44,386 nt of DNA from Halotalea alkalilenta DSM 17697 (GTDB lineage: Bacteria > Pseudomonadota > Gammaproteobacteria > Pseudomonadales > Halomonadaceae), in the NCBI RefSeq assembly GCF_000621205.1, contig NZ_JHYY01000042.1:1-44386 (forward strand). Direction: 5' to 3'. Shown here piece after piece: positions 9,580 through 18,557 of this stretch. The notes below the pieces were generated by a model, which saw nothing but the letters and a program-made list of their open reading frames with translations, did not search any database and was not told where the DNA came from. How positions within the stretch are numbered: the stretch's first letter is position 1; each line of letters opens with the position of its first letter. The position numbers and the translations under genes are program-made.

Positions 9580-11064
9580 ATGACCGTACGCACCCGCATC
9601 GCCCCCTCTCCCACCGGCGACCCCCACGTCGGCACCGCCTACGTGGCGCTGTTCAATCTCTGCTTCGCCAAGCAGCACGGGGGCGAATTCATCCTGCGCA
9701 TCGAGGACACCGACCAGACCCGTTCGACCCGTGCCTCCGAACAGGTGATCTTCGATTCTCTGCACTGGCTCGGCATCGAGTGGAGCGAAGGACCCGACGT
9801 CGGCGGACCGCACGCGCCTTACCGCCAGAGCGAGCGCGGCGACATCTACGTCGAGCACGTCCAGCGCCTGCTCAACGCAGGCCACGCCTTCAAGTGCTAC
9901 CGCACCACTGAAGAACTGGAAGCACTGCGTGAGGCGCGCCGCGCCGAAGGCAACTTCAGCGCCCTGAAGCAGGACGATCTCGCCCTGCCCAGCGACGAAG
10001 TCGCCCGCCGCGAGGCGAGGGGCGAGCCCTACGTGGTGCGGATGAAGGTGCCGAGCGAAGGGGTCTGCGTGGTCGAGGACCTGCTGCGTGGGCCGATCGA
10101 GCTCGATTGGACCCAGGTCGACGCCCAGATCCTGATGAAGTCGGACGGCATGCCGACCTATCACCTCGCCAATGTGGTCGATGACCACCTGATGGGCATC
10201 ACCCACGTGCTGCGCGGCGAAGAGTGGATCAACTCCGCCTCCAAGCACAAGCTGCTCTACCAGTACTTCGGATGGGAAATGCCGGTGCTCTGCCACCTGC
10301 CGCTGCTGCGCAATCCGGACAAGACCAAGCTGTCGAAGCGCAAGAATCCGACGTCGATCAACTACTACCGCAAGATGGGCTATCTCCCCCAGGCGCTGCT
10401 CAACTACCTCGGCAGGATGGGCTGGTCGATGCCGGACGAGCGCGAGAAGTTCAGCCTCGAACAGATGCAGGCCCATTTCGACATCCAGCGCGTCTCGCTG
10501 GGCGGCCCGGTGTTCGATCTCGACAAGCTGACCTGGTTGAACGGCGTCTACCTGCGCGAGGATCTGAGCGACGAGCAGTTCATCCAGGCCATGCGCGAGT
10601 GGGCGTTCAACGATGACTACATCGCCAAGCTACTTCCCGAAGTCCGCCCCCGGGTGCAGACGCTCTCGGAGGTCATCCCCCTCGCCGGCCATTTCTTCTC
10701 CGGGGTGCCCAAGCTCGAGGCGGACGACTTCCAGGCGATCGCGATCGACCAGGAGCGCCAGGTCGCACTGCTGCAGTTCTTGGCCTGGCGGCTAGAAACG
10801 CTCGATGAGTGGAGCAAGGATGCGCTAATGGCCCAGGCCAGGACGCTTGCCGAGCACTTCGAGCTGAAAATGAAGGTGTTCCTCGCGCCGGTGTTCGTCG
10901 CCATAACCGGCAGCCTCACCTCCACCTCGGTGCTCGATGCGATGGCGATCATCGGCTCCGATCTGACCCGGGCGCGGCTGCGCAACGCGATCGAGGTGCT
11001 GGGAGGGGTGTCGAAGAAGCGGGCCAAAGCGTTGGAGAAGGAGTATCGCTCGATCACCCCCTGA
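9580..11064 (+). CDS. gltX: Glutamyl-tRNA synthetase
   Basis: Class I aminoacyl-tRNA synthetase that charges tRNA-Glu. The HIGH-type motif is [11 protein letters not shown] (about residues 11-21) and the KMSKS-type motif is KLSKRKNP (about 248-255); the C-terminal anticodon-binding helices are present. At 494 residues it is full length. The Cys-x-Cys zinc knuckle of the E. coli enzyme is not evident, since only one Cys (FKCYR) sits in that region; this resembles the zinc-free type. A TATACT -10-like hexamer lies about 65 bp upstream without a clear -35. Its substrate tRNA-Glu gene lies 180 bp downstream. Confidence 0.97.
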   Translation: MTVRTRIAPSPTGDPHVGTAYVALFNLCFAKQHGGEFILRIEDTDQTRSTRASEQVIFDSLHWLGIEWSEGPDVGGPHAPYRQSERGDIYVEHVQRLLNAGHAFKCYRTTEELEALREARRAEGNFSALKQDDLALPSDEVARREARGEPYVVRMKVPSEGVCVVEDLLRGPIELDWTQVDAQILMKSDGMPTYHLANVVDDHLMGITHVLRGEEWINSASKHKLLYQYFGWEMPVLCHLPLLRNPDKTKLSKRKNPTSINYYRKMGYLPQALLNYLGRMGWSMPDEREKFSLEQMQAHFDIQRVSLGGPVFDLDKLTWLNGVYLREDLSDEQFIQAMREWAFNDDYIAKLLPEVRPRVQTLSEVIPLAGHFFSGVPKLEADDFQAIAIDQERQVALLQFLAWRLETLDEWSKDALMAQARTLAEHFELKMKVFLAPVFVAITGSLTSTSVLDAMAIIGSDLTRARLRNAIEVLGGVSKKRAKALEKEYRSITP

Positions 11065-11068
11065 GGGG

Positions 11069-11097
11069 TTGACGAGCCGCGGGGTGCTGCGTATCAT
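11069..11097 (+). promoter_or_regulatory. Promoter of the tRNA-Ala/tRNA-Glu unit
   Basis: TTGACG (11069-11074), 17-bp spacer, TATCAT (11092-11097), beginning 4 bp after the gltX stop codon. It is followed by a GC-rich discriminator (GCGCCCC), typical of stringently controlled stable-RNA promoters. The predicted start is near 11104, about 58 nt before tRNA-Ala. Confidence 0.75.
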
Positions 11098-11161
11098 GCG
11101 CCCCGTTCTCGAGCGACTCTCGTTCGAAACTCCTTTCTCGGTCGATAGTTAGTTCGACTCT

Positions 11162-11237
11162 GGGGCCTTAGCTCAGCTGGGAGAGCGCAACGCTGGCAGC
11201 GTTGAGGTCATCGGTTCGATCCCGATAGGCTCCACCA
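11162..11237 (+). tRNA. tRNA-Ala (GGC)
   Basis: Full cloverleaf, 76 nt with encoded CCA. Acceptor GGGGCCU pairs with AGGCUCC (one G.U); D arm GCUC/GAGC; anticodon stem CAACG/CGUUG with loop CUGGCAG gives anticodon GGC; the T arm contains GGTTCGATCCC. Confidence 0.97.
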
Positions 11238-11245
11238 TCCATTAC

Positions 11246-11321
11246 GTCCCGTTCGTCTAGTGGTCCAGGACACCGCCCTTTCACGGCGGTAACAAGGGTT
11301 CGAACCCCTTACGGGACGCCA
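11246..11321 (+). tRNA. tRNA-Glu (UUC)
   Basis: 76 nt with encoded CCA. Acceptor GUCCCGU/ACGGGAC; anticodon stem CCGCC/GGCGG with loop CUUUCAC gives anticodon UUC; T arm GGGTTCGAACCCC. It lies 8 bp after tRNA-Ala and is co-transcribed with it, just downstream of the gene for its own synthetase. Confidence 0.97.
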
Positions 11322-11334
11322 TTTCCCGCCTAGT

Positions 11335-11359
11335 CGTCGCCTTGCGATGGTCATTTTTC
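11335..11359 (+). terminator. Probable terminator of the tRNA unit
   Basis: Short stem CGTCGC / GCGATG (one G.U) with CTT loop, followed by GTCATTTTTC. The stem is short but the T run is good and the position is right. Confidence 0.45.
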
Positions 11360-11387
11360 GCCCTGAGCGGATTAACGGACCCTTGAC

Positions 11388-11597
11388 TTTTCCACCGCGT
11401 CTTCACTGTTACTGTTTTTTTCCTCACGCATCGACGCGGCAGCAGCACGACCCCATTCCCTGGGAATATATTCTTAAAAATCAATATGTTATACGTGGTC
11501 AAAAAACAGACAATCTGTCTTCAGCCCTTGTCTTTCGGCGATTAGCGGGCTTCCAGGACAGCTTTTTCACAAGGTTATCCACAGAAAGTGTGGACAA
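11388..11597. promoter_or_regulatory. DnaA-box cluster with IHF site (datA-like candidate) in a non-coding stretch
   Basis: The gap 11322-11770 has no credible gene. It contains TTATCCACA (11575-11583, perfect DnaA box), TGTGGACAA (11589-11597, TTGTCCACA on the other strand) and TTTTTCACA (11563-11571), all within 35 bp, plus a weaker TTTTCCACC (11388-11396). Upstream of the main cluster is AATCAATATGTTA (11479-11491), a full match to the IHF consensus WATCAA-N4-TTR, in a locally AT-rich stretch with the palindrome GAATATATTC (11464-11473). The arrangement resembles E. coli datA, an IHF-dependent DnaA-binding locus that also lies by tRNA genes. Function here is inference. Confidence 0.5.
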
Positions 11598-11770
11598 CGG
11601 CATCCGTCTTCGCGAATACAGCTTCGACGTCATTCGTCAAGCTTGGCGTCAGTCACCTTGGTCCAACGGGCTGACTGAAAAACGTCCCACCAGGGTGAGC
11701 GTGCGACAGTTGGTCGCCTGCTCTACATCACCGTGATCGCCTACCATGTCGGCGACGCATTGGAGTACCC

Positions 11771-13597
11771 ATGGCCTCCGTTAACCCGAGTTCACCCGCC
11801 GCGCCCATCGGCTCGCCCTCTTCCGCCTCCCCCACGCCGGCACAATGGCTGCGGGCCAATGCTGCTCGCTCGGGCTACTGGCCCCGCGTGGCGATCCTGG
11901 CGGGAGCCTTGTCCACGCTGCTGCTGCTGGTCCAGGCCTGGGCGATCGCCACCATCGCCCAGCGAATGGTGATCGACGCGGCCGACTTCTCCACGCTGCT
12001 GGTGCCGCTGCTGGTGCTGCCCTGCGCTTTCATCGCCCGCGGCCTCTGCGCGCGGTTGAAGACCCTGGCCGGCACCCGAGCAGGCATCCTGGTACGCCAG
12101 TCGATCCGCGCCGAACTGCTCCAGCGCCTGGGCGAGCGCGGCCCGCTGTGGGCACGACGCCAGCACAGCGCGACGCTGGGCAACCGGATCTGGGACCAGG
12201 TCGACGCGCTGCACGGCTACTACGCAGACTACCGCCCACAGATGATGCTCTGTGCGCTGATTCCTCTGATCATCCTGGTCGCGGTGTTCCCGCTCAACTG
12301 GGCGGCCGGCATGATCCTGCTGATCACCGGTCCGATGATCCCGCTGAACATGGCGATGATCGGCTGGGGAGCGAAGAGCCTGCAGGAGGCTCAGTTCCGT
12401 GAAATGAATCGGCTCGGCCGCCATTTCCTCGACACTGTGCGCGGGCTGCCGACGCTCAAGCTCTTCGGCATCGGCCGCGCCCAGGCGGCCAGCGTCGAGC
12501 GGGTCTCGGAGGACTTCCGTCGCCGCACGATGAAGGTGCTGCGGCTCGCCTTCCTCTCCTCCACCGCGCTCGAATTCTTCGCCTCGGTATCGATCGCGCT
12601 GCTGGCGATCTACATCGGCTTCAGCTACCTCGGCCACTTCAGCTTCGGTACCTGGGATCATGGCCTGAGCCTGTTCATCGGGCTGTTCATCCTGGTGCTC
12701 GCACCCGAGTACTACCAGCCGCTACGCGACCTCGGCACCCACTATCACGCCAAGGCCGAGGCCGAGGCCGCGGCCGAGGACCTGATTTCGCTGCTCGCCC
12801 GGGACGCCGCCGACGGCGAGAATCCGCCCGCCCGCGGCTGGCGCCCGCCCGAGCGCCTTGGCCTGCGTCTGCACCAGGTAGTGGCACGCTATCCCGGCCA
12901 GCAGCGCCCGGCGCTCGATGGCCTCGATCTCGAACTCCGTCCCGGCGAGACGCTCGCGGTGATCGGGCCCAGCGGGGCCGGCAAGAGCACCCTGCTCAAC
13001 GTGCTGCTCGGCTTTCTTCCGATCGAGTCGGGAAGCCTTGCGAGCGATGCCGGCGAGCCACTCGCCGACCTCGCCCGCGAGGAGTGGCAGCGGGGTCTTG
13101 GCTGGGTGGGTCAGCGCCCGGCACTGATCAAGGGCAGCCTCGCCGACAATCTGCGCCTGGCCGCGAACCGCGAGGTGGACGACGCCGCGCTCTGGGCGGC
13201 CCTCGAGCAGGCCCAGCTCGAGCCCTGGGCACGGGCGCTGCCCTGGGGACTCGATACCGCGATCGGCGAAGGTGGCCAGCCGGTCTCCGGCGGCCAGGCG
13301 CGGCGCATCGCGCTGGCCCGCGCGTTCCTGCGCGATGCGCCGCTCACCCTGCTCGACGAGCCGACCGCGAGCCTCGACGTCGAAAGCGAAGAGCTGGTGA
13401 TCGACGCGCTCGACCGTCTGCGGCGAGGACGCACGCTGGTGATGCTCACCCACCGGCTGGAGCTGCTGCGCCTCGCCGACCGTATCCTGGTGCTCGAGAA
13501 CGGCCGCGCCTCGGCGTGCGCCGATTTCGCCACCCTCAGCGCGCCGGACGGCCCGCTCGCCTACCTAGCGCAGCCAAGAGGGCTCCAGCATGTCTGA
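11771..13597 (+). CDS. cydD: Heterodimeric ABC exporter subunit CydD (cysteine/glutathione, cytochrome bd assembly)
   Basis: One half of the CydDC ABC transporter, which exports cysteine and glutathione and is needed for assembly of cytochrome bd and other periplasmic haemoproteins. It has 608 residues: six membrane segments in the first 330 residues, then an ATPase with Walker A GPSGAGKST (about 398-406), signature VSGGQARRIAL and Walker B LTLLDEPTASLD. The CydD-specific run LAPEYYQPLRDLGTHYHAKA separates it from CydC. The N-terminus has about 20 Ser/Pro/Ala-rich residues, so the exact start is uncertain. It overlaps cydC by 8 bp. No cydAB genes are in the window. Confidence 0.94.
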   Translation: MASVNPSSPAAPIGSPSSASPTPAQWLRANAARSGYWPRVAILAGALSTLLLLVQAWAIATIAQRMVIDAADFSTLLVPLLVLPCAFIARGLCARLKTLAGTRAGILVRQSIRAELLQRLGERGPLWARRQHSATLGNRIWDQVDALHGYYADYRPQMMLCALIPLIILVAVFPLNWAAGMILLITGPMIPLNMAMIGWGAKSLQEAQFREMNRLGRHFLDTVRGLPTLKLFGIGRAQAASVERVSEDFRRRTMKVLRLAFLSSTALEFFASVSIALLAIYIGFSYLGHFSFGTWDHGLSLFIGLFILVLAPEYYQPLRDLGTHYHAKAEAEAAAEDLISLLARDAADGENPPARGWRPPERLGLRLHQVVARYPGQQRPALDGLDLELRPGETLAVIGPSGAGKSTLLNVLLGFLPIESGSLASDAGEPLADLAREEWQRGLGWVGQRPALIKGSLADNLRLAANREVDDAALWAALEQAQLEPWARALPWGLDTAIGEGGQPVSGGQARRIALARAFLRDAPLTLLDEPTASLDVESEELVIDALDRLRRGRTLVMLTHRLELLRLADRILVLENGRASACADFATLSAPDGPLAYLAQPRGLQHV

Positions 13598-15362
13598 ATC
13601 GCGCCCGTCCCCCACTCGCGGCACGCTGGCCGAACTCGCCCCCTATCTCGCCGAGATGCGCCCCCACCTGCTGCTGCTCGCCACTGGGCTTGCGCTCAAC
13701 CTGGTCGCGGTCGCCTCGAGCATCGGGCTGATCGCGCTCTCGGGCTGGTTCCTCAGTGCTTCGGCCTTCGCCGGCCTGAGCGTGGCTACCGCCACCGTCT
13801 TCAACTACATGCTGCCTTCGGCAGGCGTGCGACTGTTCGCCACCACCCGCACCCTCGGACGCTACGGTGAGCGGGTCGCCACCCATGAAGGCACCCTGCG
13901 GCTGCTGTCGCGGCTGCGCCGCAAGGTGTACCTGGCGATCGAACCGCTCTCCCCGGCCGCCCTGCAGCGCATCGGCAGCAGCGAGCTGAGCACCCGGCTG
14001 ACCGCCGACGTCGACGCCCTCGATGCCCTCTACGTCCGCGTCCTGGTGCCTTCGCTGGTAGCGGCGCTGGCGATCGTCGGCTGCGCGGTACTGGTCGGCG
14101 TTTTCGCGCCGATGATCGGTCTGTTCGTCGCCGTCGCCCTGTCGATCTCGGCACTGCTCGGCCCCTGGCTCGCCTGGCGACGTGGCAGCCGCCACGCCGA
14201 CCGCTGGCAGCGCCTCGACACGAATCTCAGGGCACGCTTGCTCGAGCGCCTGGAGACCTTCGCCGAGCTGAGTCTCTATGGCCGCTGGGGAGCCGAGCGC
14301 GACGAGCTGTTAAGCCGCCAGCGCGAAAGGGACGACGAGCAGCTGACCCTTGCCCGCCGCTGGGGGGACGCGCAGCTGCTCTCGCAGCTGCTGCTGGGCG
14401 TGAGCGTCACCGGCGCCCTGGCGCTGGCGGCCTGGTGGTCGATTCACTACGGTCTGAATGCAAGCCTGGTAGCACTGATCGGCCTCGGCGTACTCGCCGC
14501 CTTCGAAGCGCTGATGATGCTGCCACAGGCTTGGCAAGAGCTCGGCAAGGTCAACCGCGCCGCCCGCCGGCTCAACCAGCTGAGCGAATCGGTACCGACG
14601 ATAGATTTTCCCGACCATGATCTCGCCGAACCCAGCGACCAGCGCCTCAGCCTGCGCGGCGTCGAGCTCGCCTACGACGGCCACCCTGTCCTCCGGGGCG
14701 TGGACCTGGAACTCGCCGTTGGCGAGCACCTCGCCCTGATCGGCCCTTCCGGCGGCGGCAAGACCACGCTTTTCAACCTGCTCACCCGGTTCATCGACCC
14801 CGATGCGGGCAGCCTGCGGATCGGCGGCGTACCGCTCGCCTCGCTGAGCGAAGCGAGCCTGCGCAAACGCTTCGCCGTCGCTCCTCAGGAAGTGCAGATT
14901 TTCAGCGCCACCTATCGCGACAATCTGCGCCTCGGTGCCCGGGACATTGACGACAGGGCCTTGGTCGAGATGCTCGAGGCGCTCGGCCTCGGCGGCTGGC
15001 TGCGCGACCAGCCGGAGGGCCTCGACAGCTGGCCCGACGAGGGCGGAAGCTCGCTGTCGGGTGGCCAGCTGCGCCGTTTCGGTCTCGCCCGAGCGCTACT
15101 GAGCAAGGCACCGATCGTACTGCTCGACGAACCCACCGAAGGGCTCGACCGGGTCACCCAGGCGCAGGTGATGGCGCACGTCCATGCCTGCTGCCGGAAT
15201 CGCTCGCTGATCGCGATCACCCATCGCCTGCAGGATCTCGATGCCTTCGACCGCTGCGTGATCGTCGATCAGGGCAGGATCATCGAAGCCGGTGCACCGC
15301 GTGCGCTGATGCTCGACCCGGATAGCCGCCTCAGCGCGCTGTACCGGGAGCTGCGGCTTTGA
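13590..15362 (+). CDS. cydC: Heterodimeric ABC exporter subunit CydC
   Basis: Partner of CydD. It has 590 residues: a membrane domain with the CydC-typical LIALSGWFLSASAFAGL and RLFATTRTLGRYGERV, then an ATPase with Walker A GPSGGGKTT (about 385-393), signature LSGGQLRRFGLARAL and Walker B IVLLDEPTEGLD. Its ATG lies inside the end of cydD (8-bp overlap), indicating translational coupling and one mRNA. The product is an inner-membrane heterodimer with the preceding gene product. Confidence 0.94.
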   Translation: MSESRPSPTRGTLAELAPYLAEMRPHLLLLATGLALNLVAVASSIGLIALSGWFLSASAFAGLSVATATVFNYMLPSAGVRLFATTRTLGRYGERVATHEGTLRLLSRLRRKVYLAIEPLSPAALQRIGSSELSTRLTADVDALDALYVRVLVPSLVAALAIVGCAVLVGVFAPMIGLFVAVALSISALLGPWLAWRRGSRHADRWQRLDTNLRARLLERLETFAELSLYGRWGAERDELLSRQRERDDEQLTLARRWGDAQLLSQLLLGVSVTGALALAAWWSIHYGLNASLVALIGLGVLAAFEALMMLPQAWQELGKVNRAARRLNQLSESVPTIDFPDHDLAEPSDQRLSLRGVELAYDGHPVLRGVDLELAVGEHLALIGPSGGGKTTLFNLLTRFIDPDAGSLRIGGVPLASLSEASLRKRFAVAPQEVQIFSATYRDNLRLGARDIDDRALVEMLEALGLGGWLRDQPEGLDSWPDEGGSSLSGGQLRRFGLARALLSKAPIVLLDEPTEGLDRVTQAQVMAHVHACCRNRSLIAITHRLQDLDAFDRCVIVDQGRIIEAGAPRALMLDPDSRLSALYRELRL

Positions 15363-15411
15363 GTCGGTGCCGCGCGCGATGCGCGCGGCGACAATGGCAA
15401 GGAGCATCGAG

Positions 15412-16797
15412 ATGCAGTCGTCCAACGCCCCATCGGAAGCCGCACTGATCGCCAAGTACGACAGTCCCGGCCCGCGCTACACCTCATACCCGACCGCGCT
15501 CAACTTCACCGCCGAGCATGGTGAACCGCTGCTGGCCAGCGAGGCGCGGCGCCACCCTTCGCGCCCGCTCTCGCTCTACGTCCACCTGCCGTTCTGTCGC
15601 AAGCTCTGCTACTACTGCGGCTGCAACAAACTGATCAGCCACGATCCAACTCGCGCGGATCGCTATCTGGATCTGATCGAGCGCGAGGTCACCACCCGGG
15701 CGCTACAGTTCGCCGGGCGGCAAGTGGTCCAGCTGCACTGGGGCGGCGGCACGCCGACCTATCTCGACGATCGCCAGGTCGCCCGGCTGATGGCGCTGCT
15801 GCGCGAGCGCTTCGACTTCGCCGCCGGCGCCGAGCGCTCGATCGAGATCGATCCACGCGGTTTCGCCGTCGAGCGGCTGGAAGCGCTGCGCGCGCAGGGT
15901 TTCAATCGGATCAGCATCGGCGTCCAGGACTTCGACCCGCTGGTCCAGCGCACGATCAACCGCGTCCAGGATGAGGCGCTGATCGAGGCGCTGATCGATC
16001 GGGCCCGCGCACTGGCCTTCGATTCGATCAATCTGGACCTGATCTACGGCCTGCCGATGCAGCGTCGCGAGGGCTTCGCCAATACCGTCGCCCGGGTGAT
16101 CGCGCTCGCTCCCGATCGGCTGAGCGTGTTCGGCTATGCCCACCTGCCCTCGCGCTTTCCAGCCCAGCGGCTGTTCTCCGCCGAGAGCCTCCCCGACGCC
16201 GCCGCGCGGCTCGAGATGCTCACCGATACCGGGGCCGCGCTCGAGCGAGCCGGCTATCGCCATATCGGCATGGACCACTTCGCCCGCCCCAGCGACGAGC
16301 TGGCGATCGCCCAGCGCGAAGGGAGGCTGCATCGCAACTTCCAGGGCTACACCACCTTCGGCGACTGCGACCTGCTCGGCCTGGGGAGCTCCTCGATCAG
16401 CACCGTCGGCCACGCCATCGTCCAGAACCACAAGTCGCTCAAGGCCTACCGAACGATGATCGAACGCGATGGCCACGCGCTGTGGGGTGGCATCGCCCTC
16501 GATCGCGACGACTTGCTCCGCGGGGCAGCGATCCGCGCGTTGATCTGCAACCTGGGCGTGAACGTGGGCGAGTTCGAGACCAGCCAGCGAGCGCTGCTCC
16601 AAGGCGCAGGTTTCGTCGACTACTTCGCCGAGGCCCTCGACCAGCTCTCGCCGCTGATCGAGGATGGCCTGGTGAGCTGGGACGGCACCCGACTTGCGGT
16701 CGAGGAGCGCGGGCGACGTTTGGTAAGACGCGTATGCATGGCGTTCGACCGCTATCTGAGCCCCGAACGAAACCTGCGCTACTCGAAGGTGATCTGA
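15412..16797 (+). CDS. hemN: Oxygen-independent coproporphyrinogen III oxidase (radical SAM)
   Basis: Converts coproporphyrinogen III to protoporphyrinogen IX without oxygen, in haem synthesis. The radical SAM cluster motif is in VHLPFCRKLCYYCGCNK, with the extra CGC typical of true HemN. PGPRYTSYPTALNF at the N-terminus is also diagnostic and separates it from HemW. The start chosen is the ATG at 15412 with AAGGAG 8 bp upstream, giving 461 residues like E. coli HemN (457); the upstream in-frame ATG at 15367 has no good ribosome site. It follows cydC by 49 bp, so the three genes look like one low-oxygen respiration/haem unit. No FNR/Anr box was found upstream of cydD. Confidence 0.95.
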   Translation: MQSSNAPSEAALIAKYDSPGPRYTSYPTALNFTAEHGEPLLASEARRHPSRPLSLYVHLPFCRKLCYYCGCNKLISHDPTRADRYLDLIEREVTTRALQFAGRQVVQLHWGGGTPTYLDDRQVARLMALLRERFDFAAGAERSIEIDPRGFAVERLEALRAQGFNRISIGVQDFDPLVQRTINRVQDEALIEALIDRARALAFDSINLDLIYGLPMQRREGFANTVARVIALAPDRLSVFGYAHLPSRFPAQRLFSAESLPDAAARLEMLTDTGAALERAGYRHIGMDHFARPSDELAIAQREGRLHRNFQGYTTFGDCDLLGLGSSSISTVGHAIVQNHKSLKAYRTMIERDGHALWGGIALDRDDLLRGAAIRALICNLGVNVGEFETSQRALLQGAGFVDYFAEALDQLSPLIEDGLVSWDGTRLAVEERGRRLVRRVCMAFDRYLSPERNLRYSKVI

Positions 16798-16822
16798 GCG
16801 ACGACGGCCGATTCGGCGCCGA

Positions 16823-16862
16823 AACGATACGGGCCGCCCGGCTCTGGGCGGCCCGTATCGTT
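16823..16862. repeat. Perfect 17-bp hairpin, copy 1 of a duplicated hairpin (hemN 3' end)
   Basis: AACGATACGGGCCGCCC and its exact complement around the loop GGCTCT. It lies 26 bp after hemN and is followed by CAGATTAATG, a poor U tract. The same hairpin recurs at 17193-17234. It probably acts as the hemN transcript end. Confidence 0.7.
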
Positions 16863-17192
16863 CAGATTAATGACAAACCCCTTTTGACCCAGCGACGCTC
16901 TCGATCCTGGTGAGTCGAGAACCGTTTGGGTCCTAACGCGCCTCTTGCTCGCTTAGATGCGAGGGGCGGACCCCTCGCGCTCCCCCTTCAGGGGGACGCG
17001 CCGCCACAAGAGCGCGAAACCCTGGCCGATCAATCGCTTGCCCTCGGGTCGGCGCGCATGGACGTCCCTGTCCGGGCGCGCCTTTTGCGACATCCATGTC
17101 GCAAACCCCGGTGCAATCGATTGCCGGCCAGCGCCCTCTTGGAGGCGGCTACAAAGTATCGTGCCATCTTCAAAGACTTTGTCAGCAGTATG
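16863..17192. other. Non-coding stretch between two copies of one hairpin
   Basis: About 330 bp with no credible gene; a long open frame runs through it into the opposite strand of the porin gene and is spurious. Seen inside are ACAAAGT/ACTTTGT (a 7-bp inverted repeat near 17152-17181), GCGACAT...ATGTCGC near 17087-17104, and GC-rich patches. Its origin is unknown. Confidence 0.5.
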
Positions 17193-17234
17193 AAACGACG
17201 CGGGCCGCCCGGCTCTGGGCGGCCCGTATCGTTT
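17193..17234 (-). terminator. Hairpin copy 2, probable terminator of the porin gene
   Basis: Read on the minus strand, an 18-bp stem (one mismatch and one wobble) with the loop AGAGCC, ending CGTCGTTTCAT, 33 bp after the porin stop codon. Loop and right arm are identical to those of the hairpin at 16823-16862; the left arm differs at two bases (CG for TA). Confidence 0.6.
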
Positions 17235-17267
17235 GGCATGAAGCGCTCAGGACGGAGAAGCAAGGCG

Positions 17268-18557
17268 TTAGAAATGCGCCTGGACCATGGTACCCACCAC
17301 CCAAGCATTCTCGACCGAGTCGACCGCCGAGGGATTCTTCACGTACTGCAGGTTGGGCCGGATGGTCAGGTAATTGGTCAGGTGGAAACCGTAGTAGAGC
17401 TCGACATCGATCTCGTGGCCCTGCTCCGGCAGCGGCGTCACTCGACCAGGCTGGGTGTCGTTGTAGTAGCGTACGTACTCGTTGACGTCGTCATTGACGT
17501 GCAGGTAGGCCACGCCGATCCCGAGATCATCCTGCGGACGGGCGTCGAACGGCCCTTTGTAGGTCGCGCCGACAGAGAGATAGCGATCGATCCCGGCGGT
17601 GTCGCCGTGGTTCACGTTGCCCATGCTGAACAGGGTAAGCCCGCGATCCGGGTTGCCGTCGTGCGCGGTGACCTGCTGCTGGGCCACGTAGTAGAGCCCT
17701 GAGTTGGTATCGTTGACGCTCTGCTCGCGGCCACCCCAGGACACACTGTCGACGTTGTTGTAGTAATAGCCAAGCTTGTAGGCGCCCGGCAGCCCATTGA
17801 CCTGCGGGGTATAGCCGACTTCGATCGGAAACAGCGTGCCGTCGGTGCCGCTGGTGCGCAGGTCGAAGCCGTTGTCGTTGTCGAGGTTGCTGTCGTTGAC
17901 GTTGAATGCGCCGACCTGGGCATAGACCTGGTCGGTGAAATTGACCCGCGCCACTGCGGCCCACTGGGCGATCGGCCAATTATAGATGTGGTTGCCCCAG
18001 TTGCCGGGCTGGCCACTGCCGAAAGCAAGGTTCTGGAAATTGCTATCGATGGTGGCGAAATCATCCCCGACCGGAATGCGCCCGAGCTTGAGTACCAGAG
18101 CGTCGTCGAAGAAGCGCTGGCGATACCAGAACTGGGTGAGACGAGTGACCGGTCCACGCCCCTGGACCTCCTGCACCGAGGATCCACCGACCGACGCACC
18201 CGGATGGTTGATCCGATCGTTGACGCTATGGCCATTGCGGTTGGTGACAGTGATCTGGAACTCGGCGTCGGGAATGCCTACCAGTTTGTCGAGGTCGAAC
18301 AGTGCACCGACCGCGAACTGGTCGGCGTACTTGGTGGTGTTCGAGCTGTTGTACCCACCACCGACGTTGCTCGCTGCCTCGCCGACGTAGTCGAAGTCGA
18401 ACGAGATGCCGGCTTGCTCGAGCGCGGTACGATTACCACCCCAATCGCCGAACATGTAGGGGGAGGCAGGATCGAACGCCGAGTATGCCTGGGCCTGCCC
18501 CGCCAGCGCGCAAGCGCCGAGCGTGGCGATGCAATAACCAATCTCTCTTTTCTTCAT
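17268..18557 (-). CDS. Carbohydrate-selective outer membrane porin, OprB family
   Basis: Outer-membrane beta-barrel likely to admit sugars. It has 429 residues and starts with a clear signal peptide (MKKREIGYCIATLGACALAG, cleavage after AQA about residue 24). The mature protein begins with the OprB-type YMFGDWGGNRTALEQAGI; LVLKLGRIPVGDDFAT and YNWPIAQWAAVARVNFTDQV follow. It ends in Phe (VQAHF), the usual last residue of outer-membrane barrels. GGGA precedes the ATG. No sugar ABC transporter or catabolic gene is adjacent, so the substrate is unknown. Confidence 0.88.
   Translation of the reverse strand: MKKREIGYCIATLGACALAGQAQAYSAFDPASPYMFGDWGGNRTALEQAGISFDFDYVGEAASNVGGGYNSSNTTKYADQFAVGALFDLDKLVGIPDAEFQITVTNRNGHSVNDRINHPGASVGGSSVQEVQGRGPVTRLTQFWYRQRFFDDALVLKLGRIPVGDDFATIDSNFQNLAFGSGQPGNWGNHIYNWPIAQWAAVARVNFTDQVYAQVGAFNVNDSNLDNDNGFDLRTSGTDGTLFPIEVGYTPQVNGLPGAYKLGYYYNNVDSVSWGGREQSVNDTNSGLYYVAQQQVTAHDGNPDRGLTLFSMGNVNHGDTAGIDRYLSVGATYKGPFDARPQDDLGIGVAYLHVNDDVNEYVRYYNDTQPGRVTPLPEQGHEIDVELYYGFHLTNYLTIRPNLQYVKNPSAVDSVENAWVVGTMVQAHF

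Noticed and set aside
11388-11597. Chromosomal origin of replication
   Set aside because: DnaA boxes and AT-rich DNA fit in part, but no dnaA, dnaN, gidA or rpmH lies here, GATC sites are scarce and there is no unwinding-element repeat array; a titration-type site fits better.
11347-11736. 129-codon frame in the gap after tRNA-Glu
   Set aside because: Composition is unlike its neighbours, there is no recognisable motif, and it runs through the DnaA-box/IHF region and AT-rich patch.
11322-11770. FNR/Anr box controlling cydDC-hemN
   Set aside because: Searched for TTGAT-N4-ATCAA; only isolated half-sites were found.
16926-17702. 258-codon plus-strand frame after hemN
   Set aside because: Its second half is antisense to the OprB-type porin and its first half has no ribosome site or similarity.
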